Shown here one piece after another: positions 18,562 through 26,536 of a DNA stretch of 64,000 bases. The DNA comes from MRBY01 sp943371005. GTDB taxonomy: Bacteria > Cyanobacteriota > Cyanobacteriia > Cyanobacteriales > MRBY01. Numbering within the stretch: the first letter of the stretch is position 1; each line of letters starts with the position of its first letter. Made by a program: the position numbers and the translations under genes. The notes under the pieces are model-generated. The model saw only the letters and a list, made by a program, of their open reading frames with translations. It searched no databases and was not told the DNA's origin. The stretch covers positions 259,073-323,072 of the forward strand of contig CALRTB020000003.1 in NCBI GenBank assembly GCA_943371005.1. Reading direction: 5' to 3'.

Positions 18562-18984
18562 CTAGAATGCATCGGCCTCGAATGCCCCTTCTAGGTAAGT
18601 AGCCAAGCTGAAGCCATGGGGGAATACGGCGGTTTTGCTGTAGGCGACGAGGGCCACATCAAAGCGACAGCCGTAGGTTTCATATTGGGGAAATTCACTT
18701 AAAAATTGCATCGCCGCCCGGATGGTTTTGCGTTGTTTGCTGGGGGTAATGGCCAGTAGTCCCTGATGATCCAAGCTGTGCCGTTGTCGGGTTTTCACCT
18801 CCACAAAAGCCAAAATGTTTGTCTGGCCCTGAAACGCCACCAAATCTAATTCTCCCCAGCGGCAGCGCCAACGGGTCGTGACCATCTGCCAACCTTGGCT
18901 TTCGAGGTACTGCTGCACAAAAAGCTCCCCCTGCTCACCAATGGCAAGGGCGGCTAATTTTTCGGGTGAGGGGGTGTCGGCCAT
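18562..18984 (-). CDS. yraN: YraN family (UPF0102) nuclease-like protein
   Basis: A 140-residue protein with the YraN core: GEQGELFVQQYLESQGW near residue 17, TRWRCRWGELDLVAFQ with the E-x-D pattern and FVEVKTRQRHS with E-x-K. This matches a PD-(D/E)xK restriction-endonuclease-like fold resembling Holliday-junction resolvases. Activity of the family is unproven. Co-directional with, and nine bases upstream of, nothing conserved: the next gene upstream ends at 18994, so the two may be co-transcribed. Confidence 0.88.
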   Translation of the reverse strand: MADTPSPEKLAALAIGEQGELFVQQYLESQGWQMVTTRWRCRWGELDLVAFQGQTNILAFVEVKTRQRHSLDHQGLLAITPSKQRKTIRAAMQFLSEFPQYETYGCRFDVALVAYSKTAVFPHGFSLATYLEGAFEADAF

Positions 18985-18993
18985 GGTAACGGC

Positions 18994-19512
18994 TTACATG
19001 CCTCCAGATTCTGAATAGCCCTGGAGGTTTTCTGGGTTTTGCTCCTGGAGGAGACGGGTGACTAAATCGCGGTATTTATTCAACTCGTATTTGTAGATCA
19101 CGAGGTATTTTCCAGCATTGAGGCGATTGCGATAGGGTAGGGCGTCACCACTCCCCACAGCCAAACCAACGGTTGTACCAACGAAATAACTACCCATGGC
19201 GCCACCGATGGCCCCAGCAACGCCGCCCAGAATATGGTCTCCGGGAGTGCCTGCCCAAGCAAAAGTATCTAATCCTGTAATGTAATCGAAGACAAACCCC
19301 CCAAAAAAACCAAAGGGAATTAGCCAATAGGCCATCAGTTTCGCGCGCTTGCGCCCCTGCTTCGAGGGATCGATAAAGCCAAACTCATCGGCGGTTTGGT
19401 AGCCTTGACCCACAATGGCCAGACTTTTGGTGGGCACTTTGGCCTTTTCCAGTTGGGTATAGGCTTCTTCGGCAGTAATACGGTCTGGGAATACGGCGAT
19501 CAGATAATTCAT
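18994..19512 (-). CDS. Conserved membrane protein with glycine-rich hydrophobic centre
   Basis: A 172-residue protein. The N-terminal 50 residues (MNYLIAVFPDRITAEEAYTQ) look like the alpha/beta domain found at the start of general-stress 17M-type proteins. Two hydrophobic segments follow: around 77-100 (LMAYWLIPFGFFGGFVFDYI) and the Gly-rich ILGGVAGAIGGAMGSYFVG near 118-136. The C-terminal part is a helix ending in a Gly-rich tail. Probably membrane-associated and stress-related by resemblance; the function is unknown. Confidence 0.65.
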   Translation of the reverse strand: MNYLIAVFPDRITAEEAYTQLEKAKVPTKSLAIVGQGYQTADEFGFIDPSKQGRKRAKLMAYWLIPFGFFGGFVFDYITGLDTFAWAGTPGDHILGGVAGAIGGAMGSYFVGTTVGLAVGSGDALPYRNRLNAGKYLVIYKYELNKYRDLVTRLLQEQNPENLQGYSESGGM

Positions 19513-19635
19513 AGCAACGACAAACCAATGGGATCTTCAACGTTTGATTGTAGGCGATCGCCCCAACCTCCGGGTTGAAGTTACAAACACCAGCGCCTAT
19601 TTTGATTTTGGCGGCAACTTAAAGCAGACTATTTT

Positions 19636-20178
19636 CTAACTGCAGGGGGTGTCAGTGATATCAACAACTAAAACCAAGTCATCATCGGTTTCATTATAGG
19701 AATGAAATCCAGTAATTGATATTTCATTGATGTCATTTTGAGTAAATCGTCTAAGACCATTTTTGCCAAAAAAAGTCACCGCAATGTAACAGCCGGAACC
19801 ATAACTCCAGCGTTCATAATCGTAGACAGAATTAAAGGGAATATCTGTATTATTATTTTGATTGATGTCTGGTCTATCCCTAACATACCCTGTATGCACC
19901 TTAAAACATTCAGACCCGGGATAGTAGGGGACATTACGGTTTTGGTCGGGGGGATAACTACCATTATTCAAGCGATATACTTTCAGCTCCTGAAGCATGC
20001 AGCGCATTTGCAATCTGGCTTTGGCATATCGAGATTTGTCCACTTGATTTAAAAAAGCCGGTAAGGCGATCGCCGCGAGAATGCCTGTGATAATCATCAC
20101 AATCATGAGCTCGATCACAGTGAAGCCTTTAGAGTTTTGGGATACTTTCTTACGATGGAAAAAGAGAAGGTGCAACAT
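19636..20178 (-). CDS. Type IV pilin-like prepilin (PilA/PilE-type)
   Basis: A 180-residue protein with a class III signal. The 18-residue basic leader ends in KG, cleavage follows before FTVIELMIVMIITGILAAIA, and Glu is at +5, as needed for prepilin peptidase and assembly. The C-terminal globular part contains four Cys (CMLQEL, SECFKV, SGCYIA, TPCS at the end), likely a disulfide-bonded loop. It may be a major or a minor pilin of the type IV pili used for motility and DNA uptake. No other pilus gene is near, so a minor or accessory role is possible. Confidence 0.9.
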   Translation of the reverse strand: MLHLLFFHRKKVSQNSKGFTVIELMIVMIITGILAAIALPAFLNQVDKSRYAKARLQMRCMLQELKVYRLNNGSYPPDQNRNVPYYPGSECFKVHTGYVRDRPDINQNNNTDIPFNSVYDYERWSYGSGCYIAVTFFGKNGLRRFTQNDINEISITGFHSYNETDDDLVLVVDITDTPCS

Positions 20179-20484
20179 ACATAAGGAAGCTTTTTTGGAT
20201 CTCAGAACAACCTTAGATTTACAATACCCAATTTATTTTTAAATTCGATCTTTTATGACAGAGAAAATGCTCTATTGATCACCAAGCTATCGGTCTATAC
20301 TTGGATGGAGATTTTTAAAATCTCTGCGTAAAACGAATTTTAAACGGTATTTAATTGCTTTTTTGGTTCTTTTTTAGCCCAAAATCTTGGGGAATTTTGC
20401 CAAGCAGAAGTAAAAGTTTATGGCGTATGGTGAGTGCTGCTTCTGTGGTGCTTTAGGATTGGAACATTTCACTGGATATTTTCG
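20179..20484. promoter_or_regulatory. Intergenic region with operator-like palindrome before the beta-lactamase
   Basis: About 300 AT-rich bases between the divergent pilin and beta-lactamase genes. A TATACT hexamer (20296-20301) is followed seven bases later by a perfect 8+1+8 palindrome, GAGATTTT-T-AAAATCTC (20308-20324). That placement, at or just after a transcription start, fits a repressor site. A clean -35 box at 17 bases was not found (TTGATC lies 15 bases upstream). Confidence 0.4.
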
Positions 20485-21354
20485 ATGGCGATGGATTTTG
20501 TGCGTGGGTTAGCTCGGTCAGTAGCAACTTTATCTTGTTTGGGAGTATTGTTGATCCCAATGGAAACCCCAGAGAGGAGTAAGGCGATCGCCGACCCAGT
20601 GCCAGCCATTGCCCGGGCAAAAACCATTAATTTTCAGAAACATTTTCAGGATTTGGGACTGGAAGGATCGATTTTGATCTATGACCGCCAGACGGGGCGA
20701 AGTTTTCAGCACAATCCCCAACGTAATCAGACAGCGTTTCCGGTCGCTTCAACCTTTAAAATTCCCAACTCTTTGATTGCCCTCGAAACAGGGGTAATCC
20801 CCAATGAGCTGGCGTTGCTCACCTGGGACGGGATTTCGCGGGAATTACCGGTGTGGAATCGGGATCTGAATCTCAAGGAAGCCTTTAAACATTCAGCGGT
20901 ATGGTTTTACCAAGTCCTCGCACGGCGGACGGGCCATGACCGGATGAAAGAGTGGATCGAGGCGATCGCCTATGGCAATCAAGCGATTGGTACTCCAGAG
21001 AATATTGATCAGTTTTGGCTGAATGGCACATTACAAATCACGCCCCAAGGTCAAGTGGACTTTTTGCGCCGTCTCCATGCCAATGAGTTACCTTTCTCAG
21101 CAAAGGCGATCGCCACGGTCAAGGAAATCATGATCGCTGAACAAACCCCCAATTACACGATTCGGGCAAAAACAGGCTGGTTTGGTTTTGGGAACCCCCA
21201 AGTACAAAATATTGGTTGGTATGTGGGCTATGTGGAACGGGGCGATGATGTGTACTTTTTTGCGACCAACATCGATATCAACAGTCCCCAAGATGGTTCT
21301 GCTCGCCTGGAGGTTACCCGTCGCTGTTTACAGGAATTGGGGGTGCTGCCATAA
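20485..21354 (+). CDS. Class D (OXA-type) beta-lactamase
   Basis: Serine beta-lactamase of the penicillin-recognising family, 289 residues from ATG at 20485. Active-site motifs: S89-T-F-K92 (nucleophile Ser and the Lys that is carboxylated), S137-A-V139, Y163-G-N165 and K229-T-G231 followed by W. The closing WYVGYVE is also typical. The N-terminus has a hydrophobic signal segment (ATLSCLGVLLIP), so the enzyme should be periplasmic. An in-frame GTG at 20434 would give a longer, less signal-like start. Chromosomal OXA-like genes are common in cyanobacteria; substrate range cannot be predicted. There are no mobile-element genes beside it. Confidence 0.93.
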   Translation: MAMDFVRGLARSVATLSCLGVLLIPMETPERSKAIADPVPAIARAKTINFQKHFQDLGLEGSILIYDRQTGRSFQHNPQRNQTAFPVASTFKIPNSLIALETGVIPNELALLTWDGISRELPVWNRDLNLKEAFKHSAVWFYQVLARRTGHDRMKEWIEAIAYGNQAIGTPENIDQFWLNGTLQITPQGQVDFLRRLHANELPFSAKAIATVKEIMIAEQTPNYTIRAKTGWFGFGNPQVQNIGWYVGYVERGDDVYFFATNIDINSPQDGSARLEVTRRCLQELGVLP

Positions 21355-21364
21355 CAACCTCTGT

Positions 21365-21437
21365 TAGCCACTTTCCCCAGGGAAGAACCCCTTCCGGCCT
21401 ATGGCCACCTTCCCCAGGGAAGGATTATTTGAGGAGG
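21365..21437. repeat. Dispersed GC-rich repeat, copy 1
   Basis: Contains CTTTCCCCAGGGAAG and a near copy, ACCTTCCCCAGGGAAGG, each a short inverted repeat, and ends GGATTATTTGAGGAGG. The same pattern (CCTNNGGCACCT, then CTAGGGAAGATTTTTGRGGAGG-like) occurs twice at 26.25-26.41 kb. It overlaps the last codons of the neighbouring lyase gene. Confidence 0.55.
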
Positions 21438-22585
21438 GTGGTGAGGGCGATCGCCAATTGGTCGATGTCTGCGGTGGTAGTGAAGTAGTGTGTACAGGCG
21501 CGGATACAGTCCGGGAAGCGGATCGTCCGGAGACAAAACCCCTGGGCTTCGAGGGCTTTGACAATATCACTGTGGCTTTGGGCGGTATCGACTTGAAAGG
21601 AGACTAACCCCGAAGCGGGTAGCGTAGCCTTGAGACATTGCACCTGGGGGATCGCGTTGAGTTTTTCCCAACAGTAGGCACTGCGATCGCAGATTTGTTG
21701 ATAACGGCTGGTCGTATCACCCCATTGTTGATGAAAGTGGATCGCCTCCATTAAGCCAACATAGAGAGGATAAGCGGAAGTTGCGACTTCATAACGGCGG
21801 GCATCCTGGGCAAGGGCCACTTCAGTCGTTGAATCCCATTGGGTTACACCCCGCCAGCCAATAAAGGTCGGTCGATGCTGGGCGATCGCCTCGGTGGAAA
21901 TATAAAGTCCGCCGACCCCAGCCGGGCCGCACCACCATTTATGACCCGTAAAGGCATAGAAATCGACCCCCAGCGCCGGTAAATCGAGGGGCAGCATCCC
22001 GAAGGATTGGGCTGCATCCACCAGCACCAGGGTATTTTGGCCATGGCAGAGGGTACAAATTTCCTTTAAAGGCAATATCTGGCCTGTATTCCAAAAAAGA
22101 TGGCTAATCACCAAGAGGCGAGTTTGGGGGGTTAAATGTTGGGCGATCGCCGCTGTAGGATCACCCCCATTGAGGGTGTCAAAGAGGGGACAAATGCGAA
22201 TCTTCACGTCGAAGCGGGCCGCAATCTCCTGGACAATGCCGACAATGCCTGGATGCTCACAATCACCGAGGAGGATTTCGTCCCCCGGTTGCCAGTTGAT
22301 TCCCCAGAGGGCAATGTTGCAGCCAGCGGTTACATTTTCGGTGAGGGCAATATTTTGGGGTTGAGCTTGGAGTTCAGCGGCGATCGCCCCCCGCAATTCT
22401 TGAATGATGCCCGTTTCCCATTGACCCTGGGTGAGGGAAAAAGGCCCTTGGCGATCGCCCTGGTGATAACTGTCGAGGATGGCATTAAGGCTCGACTGGG
22501 GTAACGGCCCCTGGCCACCGTAGTTAAAGTAAGTTTTGTGGGCGAGGGCAGGAAACTGTTGGCGATGTTGGTGCAGATCGGGCAT
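21425..22585 (-). CDS. PLP-dependent class V aminotransferase, cysteine/cystine C-S lyase (C-DES-like)
   Basis: A 386-residue PLP enzyme of the NifS-like fold. The PLP Lys is in FYAFTGHKWWCGPAGVGGLY; the preceding LVLVDAAQSFGML carries the Asp that contacts the pyridine ring. The opening YFNYGGQGPLPQ and the WCGP around the lysine match the Synechocystis cystine lyase C-DES, not IscS/SufS: the conserved active-site Cys loop of cysteine desulfurases is not visible. Expected to release persulfide or sulfide from cystine for iron-sulfur clusters or detoxification. The start at 22585 (MPDLHQHRQQFPAL) is chosen because upstream in-frame codons run into the previous gene. Confidence 0.82.
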   Translation of the reverse strand: MPDLHQHRQQFPALAHKTYFNYGGQGPLPQSSLNAILDSYHQGDRQGPFSLTQGQWETGIIQELRGAIAAELQAQPQNIALTENVTAGCNIALWGINWQPGDEILLGDCEHPGIVGIVQEIAARFDVKIRICPLFDTLNGGDPTAAIAQHLTPQTRLLVISHLFWNTGQILPLKEICTLCHGQNTLVLVDAAQSFGMLPLDLPALGVDFYAFTGHKWWCGPAGVGGLYISTEAIAQHRPTFIGWRGVTQWDSTTEVALAQDARRYEVATSAYPLYVGLMEAIHFHQQWGDTTSRYQQICDRSAYCWEKLNAIPQVQCLKATLPASGLVSFQVDTAQSHSDIVKALEAQGFCLRTIRFPDCIRACTHYFTTTADIDQLAIALTTLLK

Positions 22586-22625
22586 GGGAGAATGAATGAA
22601 ATTATGGGGGTAAAAATGAACAGGG

Positions 22626-23237
22626 TTATTGCTGGGGCGAAAACTGACGGGTATTGGGATCGTAGCGCCAGGAAATATTATCGGGATCTTTAGCCTGACT
22701 CCATTCAGCAAAATTATCACGGCCCCGGCGTTTACGGAGGGTGCTGGGATGTACGGAAAAACGTTTCGCGAGTTCCGTTTGAATCATCGGTGCTGGCGGT
22801 GATTTTGGAGTTAAGGGTGGTGGCGTGGGTTCCTGGGGATCTGGCTCTGGGATTTCGGGATCACTGCCATTGAACATACTGCCCAGGGCACCGCTCGTCA
22901 AAAAATAATAAACAATGCCTGTTTTTTGATAGACAACGGCCTGGGCGGCGTACTCCTTTGCTTTGCGTTCGAGAAACCAACGGACATCACTCCCCGATAA
23001 GCCCGTAGCAAGGGTTAAGTCGGCTACGGTAATTTTCCCTTGGTTGGCTTCGATCAGGCGACGGAAATCGGGGGTGAGGGTGATTGAGAGTTGCTGCCAG
23101 CGGTACTGTTGCCAGAGATACCAGGCCACCACACAGGCGATCGCCACCACACAGATCGTCCAAACACTGAAAAAAACAGTCATTAACAGGGTGCAGGGAA
23201 TGATCAGGATCAAGGGGCTTTTCGCATCTTTCTCCAT
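22626..23237 (-). CDS. Membrane-anchored protein of unknown function
   Basis: A 203-residue protein I do not recognise. Residues about 10-42 form one long hydrophobic segment (LILIIPCTLLMTVFFSVWTI and on), followed by WQQYRWQQ. Residues 50-110 look like a winged-helix-like unit (KITVADLTLATGLSGSDVRWFLERKA). Then comes a Pro/Glu-rich linker (PEIPEPDPQEPTPPPLTP) and a C-terminal piece that resembles a short helix-turn-helix (LAKRFSVHPSTLRKRRGRDN) ending in a W/D-rich tail. An anchored DNA- or protein-binding adaptor is conceivable, but that is inference. It lies between gatD and the lyase gene on the same strand. Confidence 0.65.
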   Translation of the reverse strand: MEKDAKSPLILIIPCTLLMTVFFSVWTICVVAIACVVAWYLWQQYRWQQLSITLTPDFRRLIEANQGKITVADLTLATGLSGSDVRWFLERKAKEYAAQAVVYQKTGIVYYFLTSGALGSMFNGSDPEIPEPDPQEPTPPPLTPKSPPAPMIQTELAKRFSVHPSTLRKRRGRDNFAEWSQAKDPDNISWRYDPNTRQFSPQQ

Positions 23238-23296
23238 TGGTTTTGTCAGGCAGTGCTGGTGAGAAGGGTCTACTTGCTAAGTTTAAACGGGGTTGC

Positions 23297-24097
23297 CTAA
23301 ATGGGGCTGCTCGATACAGACAATGTGAGCCGCTGGAACATGGTCTGGCGTGCTTGGCGGGCCAGTTGATCGTCGAGGGGATCAAGGTGAATTTCGGTGT
23401 TGTACTTCCGTTCCAGGGCTTTTTCGAGGAGCCAATCGGCCAGGAACGGATTTTTCGGTAGCAGTGGCCCGTGGGCATAGGTGGCGATCGCCTTTTGGTA
23501 GAACGCCCCTTCCCAACCATCTTCGCCGTTGTTACCGTAGCCCTTGAGGACTTTGCCTAGGGGTTGCACCTCTCCTAAGTAGGTACGCCCACCGTGGTTT
23601 TCAAAGCCGATGGCAATGGGGCGATCGCCGAGTTTGGCCTTTAATTCTGTGGCGAGGGGTTCGGCGGTGATTTCAAAGGCGACATTCCCGATGCAACGTT
23701 TTGCCCCAAAGCCCGGATGCTTGCTGACAAGATCTAAAATGCCGAGACCTTCGATGCGTTGGCCGAGGGCAGGTTCATAATATTTACCGAGCAGTTGTGG
23801 TGAGCCGCAGGTGAAGACCCCTGGCACTTGATCTTCGATGAGGGCTTTTAATTGTTCTGCCTTGGCCCCCTGGAGATCCCGCATGACAATTTCCTGCTGG
23901 CGATCCTGGGCTCCCCCGCCCACAATCAAATCTACTTCTTCCCAAACGTTTAGGGGCGCTTCTTTATCGAGGGAGATCACTTCAACGGTAATCTGTCGCC
24001 ATTGGGCCCGTTTTTCTAGGCAAATCACATTGCCGCGATCGCCATAGGTGCCCATGAGGGTGGGGTAGAGCCAGCCGAGCTTGAGGTGCATCGTCAT
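23297..24097 (-). CDS. gatD: Lipid II isoglutaminyl synthase, glutamine amidotransferase subunit GatD-type
   Basis: Class I glutamine amidotransferase of the CobB/CobQ-like type that supplies ammonia to MurT for amidation of D-iso-glutamate in peptidoglycan. Signs: LGWLYPTLMGTYGDRGNVI at the start, VDLIVGGGAQDRQQE, the nucleophile in GVFTCGSPQLLGKYYE, EGLGILD, and catalytic His in GFENHGGRTYLG, with YAHGPLLPKNP near the end. Length 266. MurT is normally adjacent; here it is not in the window. A cobalamin-type CobQ is unlikely because those are nearly twice as long. Confidence 0.85.
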   Translation of the reverse strand: MTMHLKLGWLYPTLMGTYGDRGNVICLEKRAQWRQITVEVISLDKEAPLNVWEEVDLIVGGGAQDRQQEIVMRDLQGAKAEQLKALIEDQVPGVFTCGSPQLLGKYYEPALGQRIEGLGILDLVSKHPGFGAKRCIGNVAFEITAEPLATELKAKLGDRPIAIGFENHGGRTYLGEVQPLGKVLKGYGNNGEDGWEGAFYQKAIATYAHGPLLPKNPFLADWLLEKALERKYNTEIHLDPLDDQLARQARQTMFQRLTLSVSSSPI

Positions 24098-24146
24098 TGA
24101 GCCATTTACCGAAAAAAAGAATGCCCCCTATCTTAACCCCTGGGGG

Positions 24147-24824
24147 TCAACTCCGAAAAAGGCGGGTGTATTGGGTTTCATGGTTCATACTCGCCAAACT
24201 TAAACCCCAGGTACAGGCATAAAGATCCATCTCTTTTTGCCTCACCAAAGTCTCTGCGGTCTCGGTGATTAGGGGTTGTAACTGGTAGATGATCTGTTGG
24301 CCCTGGGTCTGACCCAAGGGGATCATTTTTACTCCCGCACTTACCAAATTGCTCACCCAGCTATGGAGATAACCTAAAACGGCCTGGTGCGGCTCAATGT
24401 CCCAGAGGGCCCCAGCAATCCCAAAGGCGATCGCATAATGGCAATTTTTGCCGATCTGCTCCCGACAGGCTTCTAGCTGTGGTCGCTTATTTTCGTCTAA
24501 ATCTCCCAGCAGTTTCAACAAACTATTGCCCATCTGGATACTTTGTTGCCGCAGTTCCTTGGTTTCTCGTGTGCCATTGAGCCAAGTATTCCAGTAGCGA
24601 AGCTGTGTCAAATCATCAGCGGCGATCGCCTGAATAACCCGCAGCATAACGCTCACTTCAGCGCGGATCGAACCATAACGCAGGTGCAACCTCAACCAAG
24701 CCTGAAAGCTCTCAGCCTCAGAACATCCAGCCGACTCAATCAAATATTCCAAACCCTCCGAATAGTTATAGGCTCCAAGGGGAAAGTTTGAATTAATGAG
24801 TTGCCAGAGAATTAGTTGTTGCAC
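24147..24824 (-). CDS. ureF: Urease accessory protein UreF
   Basis: Partner of UreD and UreG in loading nickel into urease. All-alpha family protein of 225 residues; FPLGAYNYSEGLEYLIESG-like opening (residues 14-31) and VSNLVSAGVKMIPLGQTQGQ near 165 are diagnostic. The start is GTG at 24824 with GAGGT upstream. serS ends 18 bases before it and gatD starts 49 bases after it on the same strand, so it may ride in a serS transcript. The other urease genes are not here, which is common in cyanobacteria where ure genes are scattered. Confidence 0.94.
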   Translation of the reverse strand: MQQLILWQLINSNFPLGAYNYSEGLEYLIESAGCSEAESFQAWLRLHLRYGSIRAEVSVMLRVIQAIAADDLTQLRYWNTWLNGTRETKELRQQSIQMGNSLLKLLGDLDENKRPQLEACREQIGKNCHYAIAFGIAGALWDIEPHQAVLGYLHSWVSNLVSAGVKMIPLGQTQGQQIIYQLQPLITETAETLVRQKEMDLYACTWGLSLASMNHETQYTRLFRS

Positions 24825-24841
24825 CAGTGACCTCGCATAAA

Positions 24842-26125
24842 TTAAAGAAAATCGCGTTTTAGGTAGGGCCGCAGTACCTCTGGCACCGCCACCGTCCCGT
24901 TGGGCTGTTGATAATTTTCTAGGATTGCCGCCATGGTGCGACCGATCGCCAAACCAGAACCATTGAGGGTATGGACAAACTGAGTCCCTTTTTTCCCTGC
25001 TTCCTTAAAGCGAATTCCCGCCCGTCGCGCTTGGAAATCATAGAAATTAGAACAACTAGAAATTTCCCGATAGGTCTCTGCGGAGGGGAGCCACACTTCT
25101 AGGTCATAGCATTTCCCGGCGCTGAATCCCAGGTCGCCGCTACAGAGTTCTAAGACACGGTAGGGCAATTTCAGGGCTTGGAGGATCGCCTCGGCATTGG
25201 CGACGAGTTTTTCGTGTTCTGCCGCCGAGGTTTCCGGCTGGACAAATTTCACCAGTTCCACCTTATTAAATTGGTGTAGTCGAATTAACCCACGGGTGTC
25301 TTTGCCGTAGCTGCCTGCTTCTCGCCGGAAACAAGGGGTGTAAGCACAATGGTAAATGGGCAAATTTTCGGCTTCGAGGATTTCATCACGGTAGAGATTC
25401 GTGACGGGCACTTCCGCAGTAGGGGTGAGCCAGAGATCATCATCGGCACAGCGGAAACTTTCCTCGGCAAATTTTGGCAACTGTCCTGTCCCGGTGAGGG
25501 AATCGCTATTGATCAGCACCGGAGGCATCACTTCCACATAACCCGCCGCAATTTGCTGATCCAACATGAAATTAATCAAAGCCCGTTCTAGGGCCGCCCC
25601 TGCACCAACTAGACTCACGAAGCGACTCTGGGCCACCTTCACTGACCGAGCAAATTCGAGGATGCCAAGCTGTTCGCCAATTTCCCAGTGGGGCAAAATG
25701 TTGTCGTTGGTGGGCTTATGTTCTTCTCCCCAGCGGCGTACTTCGACATTTTCGGTTTCGTTAGCTCCCACAGGGGTGCTTTGATCCGGCAGATTGGGTA
25801 GGGCTAACAGCAGATTATAAATTTGGGCTTTGAGTTCTTTTTCTTGGGGTTCGAGGTCGGCAAGCTTTTGTTTAATCTCATTCCCCTCCGCTTTGAGGGT
25901 GGCAATTTCTTCGCCTTTGGGATCGGCACCGCCCTTAATCTTTTGGCCGATGAGTTTACCGATTTCGTTGCTGCGGGCCTGGAGTTGGCTGCGATCGCCT
26001 TCGAGGGTACGTTGTTGAATATCAAGATCAAGAATCGGTTGAATCGCGTATTCTCCCGCTTTACGGGCATCAAGACGTTCTTGGACAAGGGTCGGATTTT
26101 CGCGGAGGAGTTTAATGTCTAGCAC
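24842..26125 (-). CDS. serS: Seryl-tRNA synthetase
   Basis: Class II synthetase that charges tRNA-Ser. The N-terminal coiled-coil arm that grips the tRNA spans about residues 27-105 (rich in Glu/Lys/Gln). Motif 2 is in CFRREAGSYGKDTRGLIRLHQF, split over YTPCFRREAG and GLIRLHQFNKVE; motif 3 is NGSGLAIGRTMAAILE. The 427-residue length is standard. First gene of a minus-strand run of five. Confidence 0.97.
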   Translation of the reverse strand: MLDIKLLRENPTLVQERLDARKAGEYAIQPILDLDIQQRTLEGDRSQLQARSNEIGKLIGQKIKGGADPKGEEIATLKAEGNEIKQKLADLEPQEKELKAQIYNLLLALPNLPDQSTPVGANETENVEVRRWGEEHKPTNDNILPHWEIGEQLGILEFARSVKVAQSRFVSLVGAGAALERALINFMLDQQIAAGYVEVMPPVLINSDSLTGTGQLPKFAEESFRCADDDLWLTPTAEVPVTNLYRDEILEAENLPIYHCAYTPCFRREAGSYGKDTRGLIRLHQFNKVELVKFVQPETSAAEHEKLVANAEAILQALKLPYRVLELCSGDLGFSAGKCYDLEVWLPSAETYREISSCSNFYDFQARRAGIRFKEAGKKGTQFVHTLNGSGLAIGRTMAAILENYQQPNGTVAVPEVLRPYLKRDFL

Positions 26126-26463
26126 GGACTTTGCTTTGCTGCGGTTGAATCACCCAACATTATTCATGATGGGCTAGTAATAATCAATCGAATCCTGCTG
26201 GGTACTGTCTTTAGGGACACCCCTCTAACTCCCCTCATAGGGGAGAATGGCACCCTCCACCTACGGCACCTCCCTTGAGAGAGGATCTTTTGAGGGGTTT
26301 TCCGGAATACTGGCTAATTGTCCCCTCCTGGGAGGGGTTACGGGTGGGTTATGCAGAAAGACTAGCCAACTTCCGCCTGGGGCACCTCTCTCTAGGGAAG
26401 ATTTTTGGGGAGGATTGGCGATAGTTATTGACTAACGACGAACTGATTGGGGATTACGACATA
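26126..26463. repeat. Intergenic GC-rich repeats, copies 2 and 3
   Basis: No gene seen. Two related units, about 26252-26297 and 26369-26413, share CCNCCTNNGGCACCTC, a CT-rich step, GGGAAGAT/GAGGATC and TTTTGRGG. Between them are short inverted repeats (CTCCCCTCATAGGGGAG at 26230-26246, and CCCCTCCTGGGAGGGG at 26322-26337). Resembles a small non-coding dispersed element; copy 1 is at 21.4 kb. Confidence 0.55.
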
Positions 26464-26494
26464 TTGCGGAGAAAGCACACCTCTTTGGTATGAT
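26464..26494 (+). promoter_or_regulatory. Possible ndhD promoter
   Basis: TATGAT (26489-26494) is a good -10 box. The best -35 is TTGCGG (26464-26469) with a 19-base spacer, longer than usual. The leader would be about 35 bases. Confidence 0.3.
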
Positions 26495-26536
26495 GCTGGG
26501 ATTCTAAACATTTCTACATATAGAAGCGAACAACTC

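Noticed and set aside
21425..22720. Longer form of the cystine lyase starting at 22720
   Set aside because: The added residues run into the upstream gene and look unlike the family start.
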